Of a stretch of DNA of 64,000 nt, positions 1 to 11,888 are shown piece by piece. The notes below the pieces were generated by a model. It was given only the letters and a program-made list of their open reading frames with translations, had not been told where the DNA came from and did not search any database. Made by a program: the position numbers and the translations under genes. Origin of the DNA: Seiridium cupressi (Eukaryota > Ascomycota > Sordariomycetes > Amphisphaeriales > Sporocadaceae); the NCBI GenBank assembly GCA_036674765.1, contig JARVKI010000067.1:186001-250000 (forward strand), written 5' to 3'. The first letter of the stretch is position 1, and every line of letters starts with the position of its first letter.

Positions 1-435
1 AGCGTCTAAGGAAGTTATCTCCTCAGGCGTGACTGTGCCGGCATCGGGGTTGACCTCAGCTCTAAGTTTCGTCATCCGCTTTTTGTAGGCGGTCACGGCA
101 TTGGTTGTCGTTGCGATTACCTCGTAGTTGATCTTCTCGATCTCGTTTGCGACCTTGATGGGAGCAATCTGTTGTTGGTCCGCAATGTTCATCTTGGCCC
201 CCTCGCTCATCCAGAGGCTCTGTACTAGACCCTCCTTCACGAACTTTAGGTAGGTGCCGAGCTCTACGTGGAGGCGCTCAAAGGCATGCGCAATTAGAGG
301 ACTTTCAGCACCGGGAATACAGAGGCTGACTAGCTTATTGATCGCTTCGTTGTTGAAGGGGAGTTTTGCCACCTCGGGCGCATTGGCCTCTGTATCCTCG
401 AGTCGAGGCGGTTCAATGTAAGAACGGTCAGGCAT
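1..435 (-). CDS. Hypothetical protein, N-terminal part, runs off the left edge
   Basis: An open minus-strand frame starts at the ATG at 433-435 and continues to position 1 without a stop, giving 145 codons of a longer protein. An in-frame stop lies about 150 nt upstream and no other in-frame ATG intervenes, so this start is the only one available. The visible part is soluble and mixed in charge, with no signal peptide or membrane segment. It has a probable helical region (EIEKINYEVIATTTNAVTAY) followed by basic residues. I do not recognise the family and the C-terminus is outside the window, so no function is proposed. Confidence 0.5.
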   Translation of the reverse strand, partial: MPDRSYIEPPRLEDTEANAPEVAKLPFNNEAINKLVSLCIPGAESPLIAHAFERLHVELGTYLKFVKEGLVQSLWMSEGAKMNIADQQQIAPIKVANEIEKINYEVIATTTNAVTAYKKRMTKLRAEVNPDAGTVTPEEITSLDA

Positions 436-1164
436 CTCGATGGATTTGGTAGAGGCGGTTGTGATGGAGTAAAAGCGTCGATGATTTGGTAGAAGTATTG
501 TCGCAGAAGTATTGTTGCAAACTTGGGGAGCATTTTGACTCTTTATAGCGTGTCCGTGGTTGCGAGGTCGAGTGAATGTTGGTCACCGCGCATCGATATT
601 GTAGTCACTTGATGGTTCAGCAGACGCTTGCAACCGGAAACGGTGATGATGTCTGAAGAGAATCATACTGTAATCGTGATTCAGCAGGCGGCGGCTGACG
701 AGTGCGTGACTGCAATGTTCATCGTTGACGCATGTCATAAAACGATACTTGGTTGAAGATCAATGGCAATCGGTGGTTGTAAGCAAATGTAAAAGCCAGT
801 GAATTAAACATAGCTATAGATACAAAACAATGGCTTTTTACAGATGATAATCCTGGCATATTAATGATCAGTGAAGTCACTCAAAGATCGTAGTTTGTTG
901 GATATGATCCCATCACCTGCGGATGAACACAATTGAAGAATATGTTGTTGAAGTCGCTGCTTCGGACAGCGCAAATTGTGTTGTGCTGAAGATTTGTGGC
1001 AGCATTAAATTGTGAATTAAGATTTATTCATAAGAAGAAATGTACTTGAGTGAGACTGGAGGGAACATGCTGTATGCACTCGAACGAGGATCAGTATGTA
1101 ATACAGTTTGGAGAGCTATAGTGCGCCGTGGACCAACATCTATATGCTATTCATGAGTTCCTTA
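436..1164. other. Intergenic region, nothing recognised
   Basis: This is the upstream region of the gene at the left edge and the downstream side of the membrane-protein gene that ends at 1165. It is slightly AT-rich. I see no open frame with protein-like composition, no repeat and no RNA gene. Confidence 0.5.
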
Positions 1165-3429
1165 CTAAGAGTGAGGGAAATACTGGGGCCAAGATGGCGT
1201 GGCATACGCGTCTGGCGGTAGGTGACGCAGTGAGACGAAAGCCTCCACCACGAGATATGCCCTACAAAGACAGTAAAAGATCATCAAAGCATACACAGGT
1301 AGGTATAATATCCAGAAATGTACCTCGGAACTATTTTCCCAGTCAGAAATTCGTCCAAAAAAGGAGTTGACGCCTTTCAAAATGAATAGGACTGCATTCA
1401 ATGTCCAACGGAGATATCGTTTCTTCGGATGTTTCTTCTCATATCTTTCCAAACCCGATTCTGACACTGTCACCAGCACCTCCTTTGTGGCGGCGACGGT
1501 CCCAAGTGCTGAGACAGAGATGGCAGCAATTCGCCATAAGAGCTGCTCTATGCTCGAGGGAAAGTAATCGTTCCAAGCACTGGCATGTATCCCACCATAC
1601 ACTACGGCGCAGAGACAAAACCTATGTAATGTATAATCCATGTTAGCTTCTGGCTTCTTATATTATCGTAGGCTACGACGAATGGCAAATACGATTGTTC
1701 CATAGTAATACTGTTAACTACCGCTTGGCCCATGTAGCAATCAGTATACTTTACCTGTTCAAATAATCGCAGAAAGGGGGCATTGGAAGTGCTTACACAA
1801 CAAAGGCCATAGTAGATGGGAGACTAGTACCGGACTCTGCAGAATTCCCCGCAGCCGGAGTAATCATGGGATAGGACATACCCTCTCCAACTGCGCTCAG
1901 ACCAATTATGGATTTCTGCCGAGGCTGCTCGTTTCCTGTGCTATCCACGACCGGTAGTGTCCAATACTTCATTACGACGCCAAATGATTCCATGACCTCA
2001 GGGTACTCCAATTGCAAATGCAATATCAATTCCCATCTCCGGAGTATGATAGATTGGCTACTGGCGTGTCCGAGGTCCGGCTCGTCCTCACTTTCCTTGG
2101 TAAGGCAGGTCGCTCCCAGCATCTTTTTGAACGGGTGAAACTGAGTGTTCCATCCAGAGTGACAACGGTCATCCATTCGAGTTACAAAAAACGCTTTCCT
2201 CTCGATATGGCCACCCCGCAGTTCCAGGAGGGGGATTGCACTAGAAGCCGGAGGGAAATGACCGAGATAGCCAACCCACACGTCAGATGATGAGAATATA
2301 GCCTCCAAAGTGGATTGTTGCTGCCCACCCTCTTGATATTCTTCCATAGTTCGTATTCTGACGCCGGACTTGGGGCTGTACCTCAGGTATTTCAACATCT
2401 CTTCCTCCTTCCATTTTTCAACGTGTCCTGTAGATGGCACGCCCAGGTAAATACGATTGGATCTGCCTAAGGCACACTCCCAACACAGAGCAGCTATGGA
2501 CAAAACCAGTTCTCCAGGGACATTTGTTGCATTCTGGATGTCCAGTGGCTTCTCCCACCACAGAAAATACACGAGAAGTGCACATATTGCGTGTGCAAGA
2601 GCATTAAGTTCAAGTGCTGTCACAAATAGGCCAGATGCCCACCTTGTGATCACTTGAAAAATAAGCCAGCTGGCTTGGACTAGGACCAAACCCTTTGCAA
2701 CAGAGTCTGCTTTACTTTTTCCTTGATGTACTCTTTTGATATATCCGGTAGTAGGCCGAGCTCAGCCACACCCTTAACAAGTTCATCTTCCAGTGCTAGC
2801 TGGGAATAACCCGATACTTGACAGCATGTGAGATTCTTCCGTGGACTCACTTAATGCTAAAATAGGATTATTGACCTACAAATTGTTGGCCATCGATATC
2901 GGTCTCGACCGCAAATCCTCCCATGATAACATAGAAACTATGCGTTTTTGTCCATTTATAACGACGTCTGTTTTGAGGGTCTTCCTCTTTCTGGCAACGG
3001 TGAGGCTCCAGTTAGCATTTTCAGCTTCCAAAACACAGCCCTGTATTCTATACGATAGTAACTGCTCACTAATCTGTCAAATATGGCTTCCAGATCTTTA
3101 CTAAGCTGCCTGGATCGCTGGTTTTGAGTCCAGGCTACATGAACAATATACTCTGGCGCGAAGACGCCCATAAGTACCCATTGCGTTTTCGTCCAGCATT
3201 TCTTAGCCTGGGACGCATCGGGATGCGGGATGTTGAGATGCAGAGCGGTATATACGCAGAGAGCGAGTGTCACAACACAAGTCTTGATGATGCCGAAAGT
3301 GCCTCGACCGGCAGGCTCCGACCTATGTAGTTGTGCAGGCTCAGTCAGTCTGGATACCTAATGCAGTCCGGGGATTATCAAACGGTTAGAGAGTGCTTAC
3401 GTCCAGCCAACTGCCGTCGAATTCGACAT
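1165..3429 (-). CDS. Multi-exon fungal integral membrane protein with a probable 1-nt frame break
   Basis: Exons 3401-3429, 3070-3322, 2880-2990, 1797-2799 and a last exon ending at 1165 join in phase with good splice sites (GTAAGC, GTGAGC, GTAGGT, GTAAGC). The reading matches a large fungal multi-pass membrane-protein family: GRGTF near the N-terminus, LCVYTALHLNIP, HSFYVIMGGFAVET, a KSKAD-like step, QASWLIFQ, LELNALAHAICALLVYFLWW followed by KPLD, and a C-terminal VVYGGIHASAWN segment. Function is unknown; the family is usually annotated as hypothetical. In exon 4 the conserved block before KSKAD (ELGLLPDIS) and the block after it are in different frames. The switch lies at the run of five T at 2716-2720, one base short for a continuous frame. 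The last intron/exon junction (about 1650-1796) is not certain. It may be a recent pseudogene or carry a sequencing error. Confidence 0.65.
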
Positions 3430-4417
3430 GGTGGAAATACATAGGAGCTTGCTAGGCCCGATTGGGTGGTTTGACTTTACTTTGATGTTACAAAATTGGC
3501 CACAAGCCGAGTACGAGGTTCATGAAGCGGATATCTACAAAGCGCTACTAAATGAGCATCTGCGCGCAAGCATTGATCGGTTTGTGGTGCTATATCACGA
3601 TGGCCAGATGTAGCTTCTTCTCAAGGACTTAAATCATACTTAGAGAAAACGTTAAGATACTGCATGCTAGCTTGGTGGGGGGAGGTCGTTTTTGACTCCA
3701 ACTCAATGATCGAGGCCGAGCCTGGCGCTTACAGCAGCTGAAATAGGGCGGGGCAGTGTTGTGGCTATGCTGGCTTGCGGCTTGGAACCTTCCATATAGA
3801 GGTTTTCCATTAAAAACTTGTGAAGTTTTGGGAGCCGAAAACGAGGGCGTGTATGCGTGATGTCAGACCTCACGGGATTTGGATCGCTTGATGGGTGTAA
3901 ATAGGACACCAGTATACAACTTCCACGCTGGAGGCACTTGGGGCCGGATCTTCATCCTTCCCAATACTGCTCCTTCGCCCGTATACTTTCTGCACCCTTC
4001 TCCTTTGTAAGACGCCCAGTGGTGATGCTGTAGTATATTGCGACTCCTCGTATAGCGTATATCTGGCTTCTCTGATGCTAGAGTTGATGTTGGTGATGGG
4101 GCTCGTAGTGCGAGGGTAAAGGATTGAGGAGCTGTGCTTGGATAGGAAAGCCCCCAGCTACACCCACTAGGTAGAGGTAGGTATGTTACTGTACACACGA
4201 TGGGCGTAGTGGGGCACCCAGTCCACCTCCTCCTTGACCTCCCAACTTATGGTCACGTGACGATGACACGTAGCGATCGCAAAGAAGTCGTGAATTATGC
4301 GTGTAGAAGTCTGAGTTATATTTTGGATTACTGGAGTGTCAGAGCTGGTGTTGTCGCTGCCAACTTCGATAGCTGTGACTAACGCACCATAGTTTACCCT
4401 TTGAAGCCCCTGTAACG
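3430..4417. other. Intergenic region, no gene supported
   Basis: Short open frames occur on both strands, but none has family-like motifs, a convincing start context or intron signals. This side is upstream of the membrane-protein gene starting at 3429, so its promoter should be here. Confidence 0.4.
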
Positions 4418-4889
4418 TCAGGTTTCGATCTGCGCTAGAGGCTGTCCATTACCACAGAAGTATGGAACAGAACGCTTTTCCAATATTAATGCGGCTATCG
4501 TTGATGCGCATACCACTGCTTGATATGTGAGGACTGTCCGAATGATGAGAGTAACCAAAGTGACAGCTTGAGGGGTACGCCCCGTCGAGACCAATGTGAC
4601 GCCGGAGCAGGGGGGCGTTGCTTGCTTCTCGCGTAGAGCCAGCTCCAAACCAGATGAAAGCGAGGAAGCTCATGGTCGCTAGAATAAGGATCAATCCACC
4701 CATGATAATAGCCCACCCCGAAATCGTAAGGGACTCGCGAATGGTTGACCGTCCATCCAGTGCGGTCAAGTCTCTTAGCTTTGAGTCAGACGAGGGGTCT
4801 GTTCGATTTGTCTGGCTATCTGCCGCAGTACCTCCATTCAAGGAAACAAAACTAGCGGCTGATGTAGAAATGGCGACGAGTTTCTCCAT
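4418..4889 (-). pseudogene. Decayed fungal multi-pass membrane protein fragment
   Basis: From the ATG at 4887-4889 the minus strand encodes a hydrophilic N-terminus and then a strong membrane segment (WAIIMGGLILILATMSFLAF, about residues 59-78). Around 4590 the family-like reading moves to another frame, which encodes TPQAVTLVTLIIRTVLTYQA followed by an ASTIAALILEKRS-like stretch. This resembles a fungal membrane-protein family with an Ala-Val-rich segment and an AALALE motif. The frame then stops at 4418, far short of the several hundred residues usual for such proteins. Frame shift plus truncation indicate a relic. Function unknown. Confidence 0.55.
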
Positions 4890-4996
4890 TGGACTTTCGG
4901 ATCAGTAACAATGACGTGGCATTGAGTTTAGATTGAGATATGCCTAATCAGAGCAGTTCGATTGCTACAGTAAGTAGGTTACATTTCGTGCTCCAG

Positions 4997-5937
4997 TTAT
5001 TTTCCCAGAGAATTGAGGCCAGTTCCAATCACAGCTCCCGCATCCTGGTCTAGTCAGTCTGATCGAAACGTAAAGAAACAAGGTTTTGGACTTACCATAG
5101 CGGACTGCGGCACAGCAGTGGCTGTTGTACTCATCTTGACAGCCTCGGCATTATTGCCATACCAGAACCGACCGGTGGTACGTTTGGTAATCTCATCCAG
5201 AACCACTGATGCATATTCGCTTACATCCATTCTGGGAAGCCCGTCGTTGCCTTGAGCCCGGCGAGCGATGGTATGCTCGATGCTTTTGTACAGAGACTTG
5301 GAAGGCAGCTCAAAATCGCCGAAGTAGGTCTGGCCATTAGTTCCAACAGCACCGGTAACAACCTCAAGCACGTCGACACCGAACGGCGCCAACTCGAGAC
5401 GTAAAGTGTCAGCTACAATCTCAGTGGACTTCTTGGATGCTGAATATGTGCCTTTTCGTTCGGCTTAGTCCCGGAACAGATAGTAGAGGCTTGTGACTGA
5501 CCCATATACGGGATATTGAGATACCCAGAAACTGAAGTGATATATACTGCTGCACCCTTGGATTTGATGAGCAATGGTGCAAAGGCCTGAGTGATGACAA
5601 TCGGGCCGAAGAAGTTAGTATCGAAGAGGCTTTTCACCACGTCGATGCTTTCATCCAAAATTGGCATGAAGTGATTACGTCCCGCGTTGTTGACAAGATA
5701 ATTGAGGGTACCGCCCGTTTGCTTGGTAACTACTTCGACAGCAGCCTTGACATCAGCCGCCTTGACAACGTCGAGAGTCAAAAGGGTCACATTATCGAGC
5801 CCGCTAAGATTTGACATCTTTGAGGCATCGCGAGCCGTGGCGAAAACATGGAATCCACGTTGCTGAAAGACGATGGCCAGCGCAGAGCCGATGCCGCCAT
5901 CGCTGCAGCCTGTGATAAGGACGGACTCGGGCGCCAT
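4997..5937 (-). CDS. Short-chain dehydrogenase/reductase, AYR1-like
   Basis: Three exons (5502-5937, 5096-5451, 4997-5044) join in phase to give 279 residues, normal for classical SDR enzymes. The N-terminal Rossmann motif is TGCSDGGIGSALA (about residues 9-21). The NNAG motif follows near residue 87, the catalytic Ser lies in SVSGYLN and the catalytic Tyr/Lys in YSASK. The intron at 5452-5501 falls between MG and TYSASK and has a GTCAGT donor; the last intron (5045-5095) has a GTAAGT donor and CCAG acceptor and restores a conserved DAGAVIGTGL ending. By family this is closest to fungal 1-acyl-dihydroxyacetone-phosphate reductase-like SDRs using NADPH. The exact substrate cannot be read from sequence. 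All catalytic residues are present, so it is probably functional. Confidence 0.9.
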
Positions 5938-6699
5938 GATCAGGAAGTTGAGGGTGAGGTTGTTGGATTGTAAAATCCAGAGAAGGGCTAGAACTACGGT
6001 GTAAAGAACAATGTCCGGGAGATGGATTTATCGCACTGGTCTTCAAACAAAGAGAAGATAAAGACTACGAGACATATCCAAGGCTGAGTATTGACAGCCA
6101 GGCCACCCCCGAAGCCTACAGTCCGGAGGGCTATCGCTGCGCCACTTTGTTGGAAGTCATGTTGTGTCGGTCAAGCATGTAATTGGTCCACATCCATTGT
6201 TTGCTGTCCCACTTGGAACCAGCATGCAGCAGGTGGGACGATCTGCACGCCCTGTATAAACGCTACAGAGAGGGCCAAGGACAAGCCTTACCAGCTGTCC
6301 TGAGGAACGCTAGATCCCACGAGACTTTTGGTAGGGATGAAGACGGGAAGGACGATGACCGCAGCAAAGCCGTAGGACTGTGCAGCAGGACAATTAAGCA
6401 ATGCCTTACCACGGCATTTGATCTGACTGCACGCACGCCGAACAACTCCTCTGGCTACTTTGTATTTTTCATTCCCCCGTGCAGCTTCAACTTTGGCACA
6501 CTGTCGTGAGTTCCTTTCATCTTGTGCGATTCTTTACACCAGATCTACTAGCAGAACCATACGCCAAATCTTTCGCATCAAAGTGTGTGATATTACCTAC
6601 CAATGCCATATCGTCTGAGTGATGAGTCCCTCATCGTATGGACGATTCCTTATTCATCTAGTTCGAAGCAGACCTAGTTCCAAGATACCTGGCTAGTTT
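5938..6699. other. Intergenic region, SDR promoter side
   Basis: This holds the upstream region of the SDR gene that starts at 5937. Small open frames at 6091-6509 lack codon bias, motifs or splice structure and are not called. Confidence 0.4.
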
Positions 6700-7042
6700 C
6701 CAAACCAATTGGCCGCCAGGCCTTGTGTGGACATTTGCCAAAACCTCCTTCTTTATTATATATCTCTATATCTTCCGCCCTCTTGTATGGCTCCGAAGGT
6801 GTGTCTATCTTGGCCTGTTCGTGAACTGGGGGTTCTATACTGCCGTGGTAATAGCGAGTCTCTACTATCAAGCTCCCAGTCCCGGGCAGAATTGGCAGGA
6901 AGGTTTCGTGAACGTGCGCTATAATCAAACCTTCAACATGACCCAGGCCTCTTTAATGTTCGCTCATAATCGATTGCCAGTTACTTGCGCTGTCAATATC
7001 TCGCAACGGTCCATGTGCGCGATAAACGCGAAGAAACTTTGA
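6700..7042 (+). pseudogene. Relic of a fungal rhodopsin-domain-type integral membrane protein
   Basis: The plus strand from about 6715 reads WTFAKTSFFIIYLYIFRPL and then a second hydrophobic segment (RRCVYLGLFVNWGFYTAVVI), followed by SLYYQAPSPGQNW. This Lys-Thr-Ser...Leu-Tyr-x-x-Ile-Phe pattern and the A-P-x-P-G-Q-x-W step are typical of the plant-pathogen 'CFEM/rhodopsin' fungal membrane-protein superfamily. The upstream part is broken by a stop near 6692, no start or first helices are found, and the reading loses similarity by about 7040. It looks like a truncated remnant. Family assignment is moderate and function is unknown. Confidence 0.45.
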
Positions 7043-7899
7043 TCACATCAGATTCGCTTGCCGCCTAGGGGTGAAGCCCGCTTAAGCAGATGCAAAGTCA
7101 ATCGCGAATATTATGCAGTGATGATGGGTCCATTCGACCCCCTTCTTCATACCTGGTGGTATTGGAGTGCTACTTTATGAGACTAATACAATCGTAGGTG
7201 CATTGACTATCGAAACTACGACAGGTAGATGGGAATTCAAAACTTGCTAGTACGAATAATCGAAGAGCTTCATCACTACTCAGGTCCCCCGTCCTGACTA
7301 TTTTATACAGGCGCTTAAAGGTGGAAATCGAGAGGGTGGCCGCAGATGTGCTAGCATGTCACGCATGTATGGCTGATCCGTAAGACAAAACGAGAGAGAG
7401 CACTGCGACCACCCCTAGGATAGCGCTAATGCGATTCGAACTCAACACAATCCTTGACCTTTCCGTTACAAGCACGCACCGTAACCATCTCCGCGTTCTC
7501 CGTCTTCCACTTTGGCGTCGGTGTAGCTATACCTAATGGAGTATAGGGTATCACTAATGACAAGCGGGCAAATCGAACGAGTGTGGAGATATACACGAGC
7601 CCGCTCTAACTACTCCGACATTTAGTGCGCTGCATCTCATGCCGAGCCCGCCAGTGGAAAACAAATCTGGATCATCTAGACGATGGTTCATGTGTCGCCG
7701 AGCAGTCGGGTATGCAGTGGAGACCCACACCCGTACACTAGCAGTGTCTTCCATATGCGACGACCCATAAGTAACGCCAATGGGCCAATGAACAGATATT
7801 CCAAGGACTTGGTTTGGCTAATGAAACCTTGAGAGCATTTACGTTGCTACTCATGCCAACATCATCAAGTCAAGCTGCGAGAGCGTCTGCGGCTCGCCT
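7043..7899. other. No gene recognised
   Basis: No protein-like open frame or repeat is evident. It lies downstream of both the membrane-protein relic and the minus-strand glycoprotein gene ending at 7900. Confidence 0.4.
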
Positions 7900-8747
7900 C
7901 TACGAAACCACGAGGACCGAGGCGGCCAAAAGCACCACAAATAGAACCCAGGGCGTCACGACTGTTGAAGGAGCATGTCCCGGCACCCTGCTTCCTGGAG
8001 CAATTGAATCCGGCCGAACACAAACAAGGCTCATCTGATTGGCCGTCTCGTTTGCGGACTCGGGCATAAACCAAACAGCGACTACGTATGCGGTCTGAAG
8101 CGTTCGATCATATGCAGTAAAATTCCCTTTCTGGTGAGAAGCCTCAAGGCCATCGTCCACAATACCCGCAAAGCTGATGGTATTCTCCTGGGCATCGAAC
8201 GCAACCGCTGCAAGTACGGAATGAGCCAAAGGCAAAAAAAAAAAAAAAATTAAAAAAAAAAAATACAGATATTAGTAAAGCTGAACTTACGACCGAAACT
8301 TCCCCAGTCGTCGATCAGGCGACCCTCGCATTCGGTGGGAAGCGCAGCAGATACCCAGCACTTCCCATGGGCAATGCTCGTCTGGGCGATAGATGATTTC
8401 AGAGCGGCAACACACTCATCACCAAGCATCGATGAGCAAGGCTTGCTGTAGTCACCGGCCGCATCCACGCGTCCCAGATGTGCTTTACATGCGAGCCAGG
8501 ATGGATCAGCGCTGACGTTTCCATATGTCCTCGAGATAAGAAGCTGGGTTGTGGTGAGAAAACCCGACCCTTCGCTCGTCGGCTGAGGATAATCGGCTAT
8601 TACTTGGACGTCGATCGCCCATCCGGCTGTCAAAGTACCCGGGTATGGCTTTGAAGTATCGTAACCTTCGAAAGTTACATGGCCCGACGCATTGTATGGC
8701 AAGGGAGATGAATCGCCCAAGTCAAGCTTCGCAGGTATAGTGTGCAT
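7900..8747 (-). CDS. Hypothetical cell-surface glycoprotein with C-terminal hydrophobic anchor
   Basis: Two exons (8291-8747 and 7900-8207) join in phase (donor GTAAGT, acceptor TTGCAG) to give 254 residues. The middle contains several cysteines (LACKAH, KPCSSMLGDECVAALKSS, HGKCWVS, PTECEGR) and several N-glycosylation sequons (NAS, NVS, NFT, NET). The C-terminus ends in a hydrophobic stretch (TPWVLFVVLLAASVLVVS) that fits a GPI signal or single anchor. This suggests a secreted or cell-wall protein. The first ATG at 8747 is not followed by a clear signal peptide, so an upstream exon may be missing. I do not recognise a named family. The intron contains long A/T homopolymers. Confidence 0.65.
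8234..8262. repeat. Poly-A/T homopolymer inside an intron
   Basis: On the plus strand two long adenine runs separated by TT occupy most of 8234-8262. They fall inside the intron 8208-8290, where on the coding strand they become a poly-T tract upstream of the acceptor. Confidence 0.8.
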
Positions 8748-10024
8748 CTTCTTGTCCGTCTTTCAATAGTGCTCGTATAGTCAAACTCAATACCGCCTTA
8801 TAACGATCGCCCGGCTGCACCGTACCTCACAGGGAATGGTAGGGCTTGCTTTCGTTGCCTATCATTTGTTAGCTACTATAAACGGTCCATATGTCAATAG
8901 CCAGGAGGGGGTAGTCTGTTTAGAATCTCGTCGTGTAAGTTTGCAGTGCACCACGTCCAGTCTTATTACGAGAATTGCAAGAAGCTTGCAAGCGGAGATG
9001 GACCAGAGATCGCATTTCTACATAAGCCATTGGCCCTTTGTCGGGTTGTGCTGTACGACGCGACATTAGAATCCTTCGACATGCAGTCGCCTCACCTCGG
9101 TGCCGAGAAGCAACTTCTTGGAGGCGGCTGTCAGACATCAATTGGTTAATCCTGCCAATCCAATGTTTTACTTTCTCGCCACAATCTAGGCTGCAAGGTA
9201 GTCGAGAAATACATGGAGGTTGAGTCCTTTCCCACAATCCCGGTGAGGGAGACTAGAGAGGTTTAATTGGAAACAATATCAGAAGGGGCACATGACATTT
9301 TACCGACAAAGCTAACCCAACCAATCGAGAGCGGAGAAATGCACAGAGGCCGTCTTGCTTCGCTGGTGATGGAATGGAGTAGGGGCCGGTGGCTTGAACA
9401 AGGTCGAACGCTATGCGAATCGCGCCTCGGTGTGAGCCCGAGAAACGGTCACAGAGAGGATGTGTGGGGAAATGGAGTGCTTGCGCACTTCCTGCCAGGG
9501 ACAACAACCTATCGCACCTATCGCACTTCGCTTTATTAGACACCGAGAGAGCTGAGCTTGATCATATCAAGCTCCAATCCGTCTGTGGAATCGAGCCAAG
9601 CCACCAGCCAACCCCGCATTGGAGACCCCAAGATTCTTCCCCAGGCCCCGGAGCGTGGCCCAACTCTCGGGGAACCGACCCCTGCCAAAGCAAATGAAGG
9701 GATGCTTCCAACAGCGCTAACGGCTGCGCGGTCCTCGGTTGAGCATAAGCGCACCTATAATACCCCTACATAAGTACCAGGCGTTCCTAAGCAGCCTAAG
9801 GTAATTAACTGCCATTGGAGGACGTGCCTTGGAGCGACGCTTCTCCACAGGCGCAAATCTTACCCGACCGTTGTATACCCCGACCGCGCGTGATCCCTGG
9901 TCCCTCCCCCCCGGGATGGGAGGTGGGACAGTATGAAAGCACCGTCGCTGTCGTTCCTGTTTTCCTCTTCGTGTCCCCTTTCTCCAGTAGCACACCTTGT
10001 TCACTCAGGCAAACACCAGTCACC
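8748..10024. promoter_or_regulatory. Intergenic region with the promoter of the first sugar transporter
   Basis: No gene is seen. The 300-400 nt before 10025 are GC-rich and contain several CCCCG/CGGGG-type hexamers (for example around 9620, 9650, 9670 and 9908). These fit the SYGGRG consensus bound by the fungal carbon-repression factor CreA. A CTATAATA element lies near 9755. The CreA reading is an inference from the consensus and from the transporter downstream. Confidence 0.4.
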
Positions 10025-11888
10025 ATGAGTAACCCCGTCGATTCCAAGTCGCATGGCACCGCCGCCGAGGTCGAGGCCGAGGCAGGCCACAGCCACATAG
10101 ACCATGCCGCCGATCTCGACGAGAAGGCCGTTGCCGCCGACTACAAGGCGGACGCAGTCGAGGCAGAGAACGCAGAGCACAGGATGACGGTGCTGGAGGC
10201 CGTACGCGCGTACCCGATGGCTTCATTCTGGGCCTTCGTCATGTCCTGCACCATTGTGAGCCGCCCGCCCCCGTTTTCTGCTTAGCGCTTGCTCCGAGGG
10301 GGGAATCGCAGTTAACACCATGATCAGATTATGGAGTCCTATGATGTTTTCCTCATCAACAATTTCCTTGCCCTGTCTGCATTCAAGCAGCAATACGGTA
10401 TATGGGACGAGGCTACTGCGCAGTATGTTGTCGAGACCAAGTGGCAGTCTGCGCTTCAAGTGTCTGGGCAGCTCGGTGCGCTGATCGGCGTCTTCCTCGC
10501 CGGGCCCATCACCAGCCGCATCGGATACCGTTGGGCAACTTTGACCGGTCTCATGTGCTTGAACGCCTTCATCTTTGCCTTTTACTTTGCCGAGTCGCTT
10601 CCCGTCATCTTCGTGGCCCAGCTCCTCGAAGGCTTGCCATGGGGCATCTTCATCGCCAACGCGCCGGCATACTGCAGCGAGATCGTCCCGATTCAGCTGC
10701 GAGCCCCCGCTACCCAGATGCTGCAGATGTTTTGGGCTGTTGGCAGTATCATCGTCGGTGCCGTCACTTACCACTACAGCCCCAATACCGATCCTAGTGC
10801 CTACAAGTACGTGCTCAGCCGCATTGCAATCAAGTAAGCCCTTTCGCTAATGGAAAACCAACTAGAATCCCCATTGCCCTTCAGTGGATGTTCCCTACCC
10901 CGCTCGCCATCCTCATCTTCTGTGCCCCCGAGTCTCCCTGGTGGCTGGTGCGAAAGGGCCGTCTCGATGAGGCAGCAAATGCGGTCGGGCGCCTTGGACG
11001 CAGGTCGAGACTGAATACTGGTGAGACTGTCGCCATGATGCGCCGTGTCATTGAGATGGAGAAGACAGAAAAGGAACCCAGTCTCGTGGAACTATTCAAG
11101 GGCACTGACCTCTACCGCACCTGGATTGTATGCGGTGTGTATCTGGCGCAGAATCTCACCGGTAACCTTATTGCCAATCAGGCCGTCTACTTCTTCGAGC
11201 GTGAGTAGCCATGATCGTTGTTTTGGGTGACTACATATACTGACCAGCATCCAGAGGCCGGAGTTAGCGACGATACTGCATTCGCCCTAGGTCTTATCAC
11301 ATCGGCCCTTCAGATGATTTTCGTCATGCTTTCTTGGATTCTCACCACGTATCTTGGACGCCGCACCATCTACCTCTGGGGCTCCGCCTTTAACACCATC
11401 CTGCTGGTCGCCCTTGGTGTTGCAGGCTCTGTTGGCAAGTCGAACTCATCCTCACTGGCGCAGGCGTCCCTGGGACTCATCATCTCCGTCCTGTTCACCT
11501 TGGGACCAGCCCCCGCCTCGTGGGTCATTATTGGAGAAACGTCAGCTATTCGCCTCAGGCCTCTCACTACTGGAATGGGTCGTGCTGCGTATTACATCAT
11601 TGAAATTCCTTGCATCTTCCTAGGAAGTTACATGCTAAACCCCACGGTGAGAAAATTCCTTTTCCGAGTCTTTCGACAACAATTGCTAATATGTTGCAGG
11701 GCGGAAATCTTGGCGGCAAGTGCGGCTACGTCTGGGGCGCCACCGGTTTGATTTGCTTGATCACGGCATACTTCTACCTGCCTGAGATGAAGGGTCGATC
11801 TTACCGAGAGATTGACATCTTGTTCAAGCGCCGCGTCAAAGCCCGCAAGTGGAAGAAGACGGTCATCGATGTACAGGATGACGAGTAG
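10025..11888 (+). CDS. MFS sugar transporter, alpha-glucoside/maltose permease type
   Basis: Five exons (10025-10255, 10328-10806, 10866-11200, 11255-11646, 11700-11888) join in phase to 541 residues, the usual length for MAL-type proton-coupled alpha-glucoside transporters. The start follows a CACC context and precedes a hydrophilic acidic N-terminus. Hallmarks are MESYDVFLINNFLAL in helix 1, the SRIGYRWA loop after helix 2, GLPWGIFIANAPAYCSEIVP, CAPESPWWLVRKGR before the central loop, YLGRRTIYLWG, WVIIGETSAIRLR, and the C-terminal LPEMKGRSYREIDILF signature of sugar porters. It should act at the plasma membrane. A second family member lies at 19225-20880. No defect is seen. Confidence 0.92.

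Noticed and set aside
1128..1646. Plus-strand frames opposite the last exon of the membrane-protein gene
   Set aside because: They are shadows of the conserved minus-strand reading ending at 1165.
10807..10837. Alternative donor GTAAGC at about 10835 in the first transporter
   Set aside because: It would leave an intron of only about 31 nt; the GTACGT donor at 10807 gives 59 nt and the same downstream phase with the expected YKIPIALQW.
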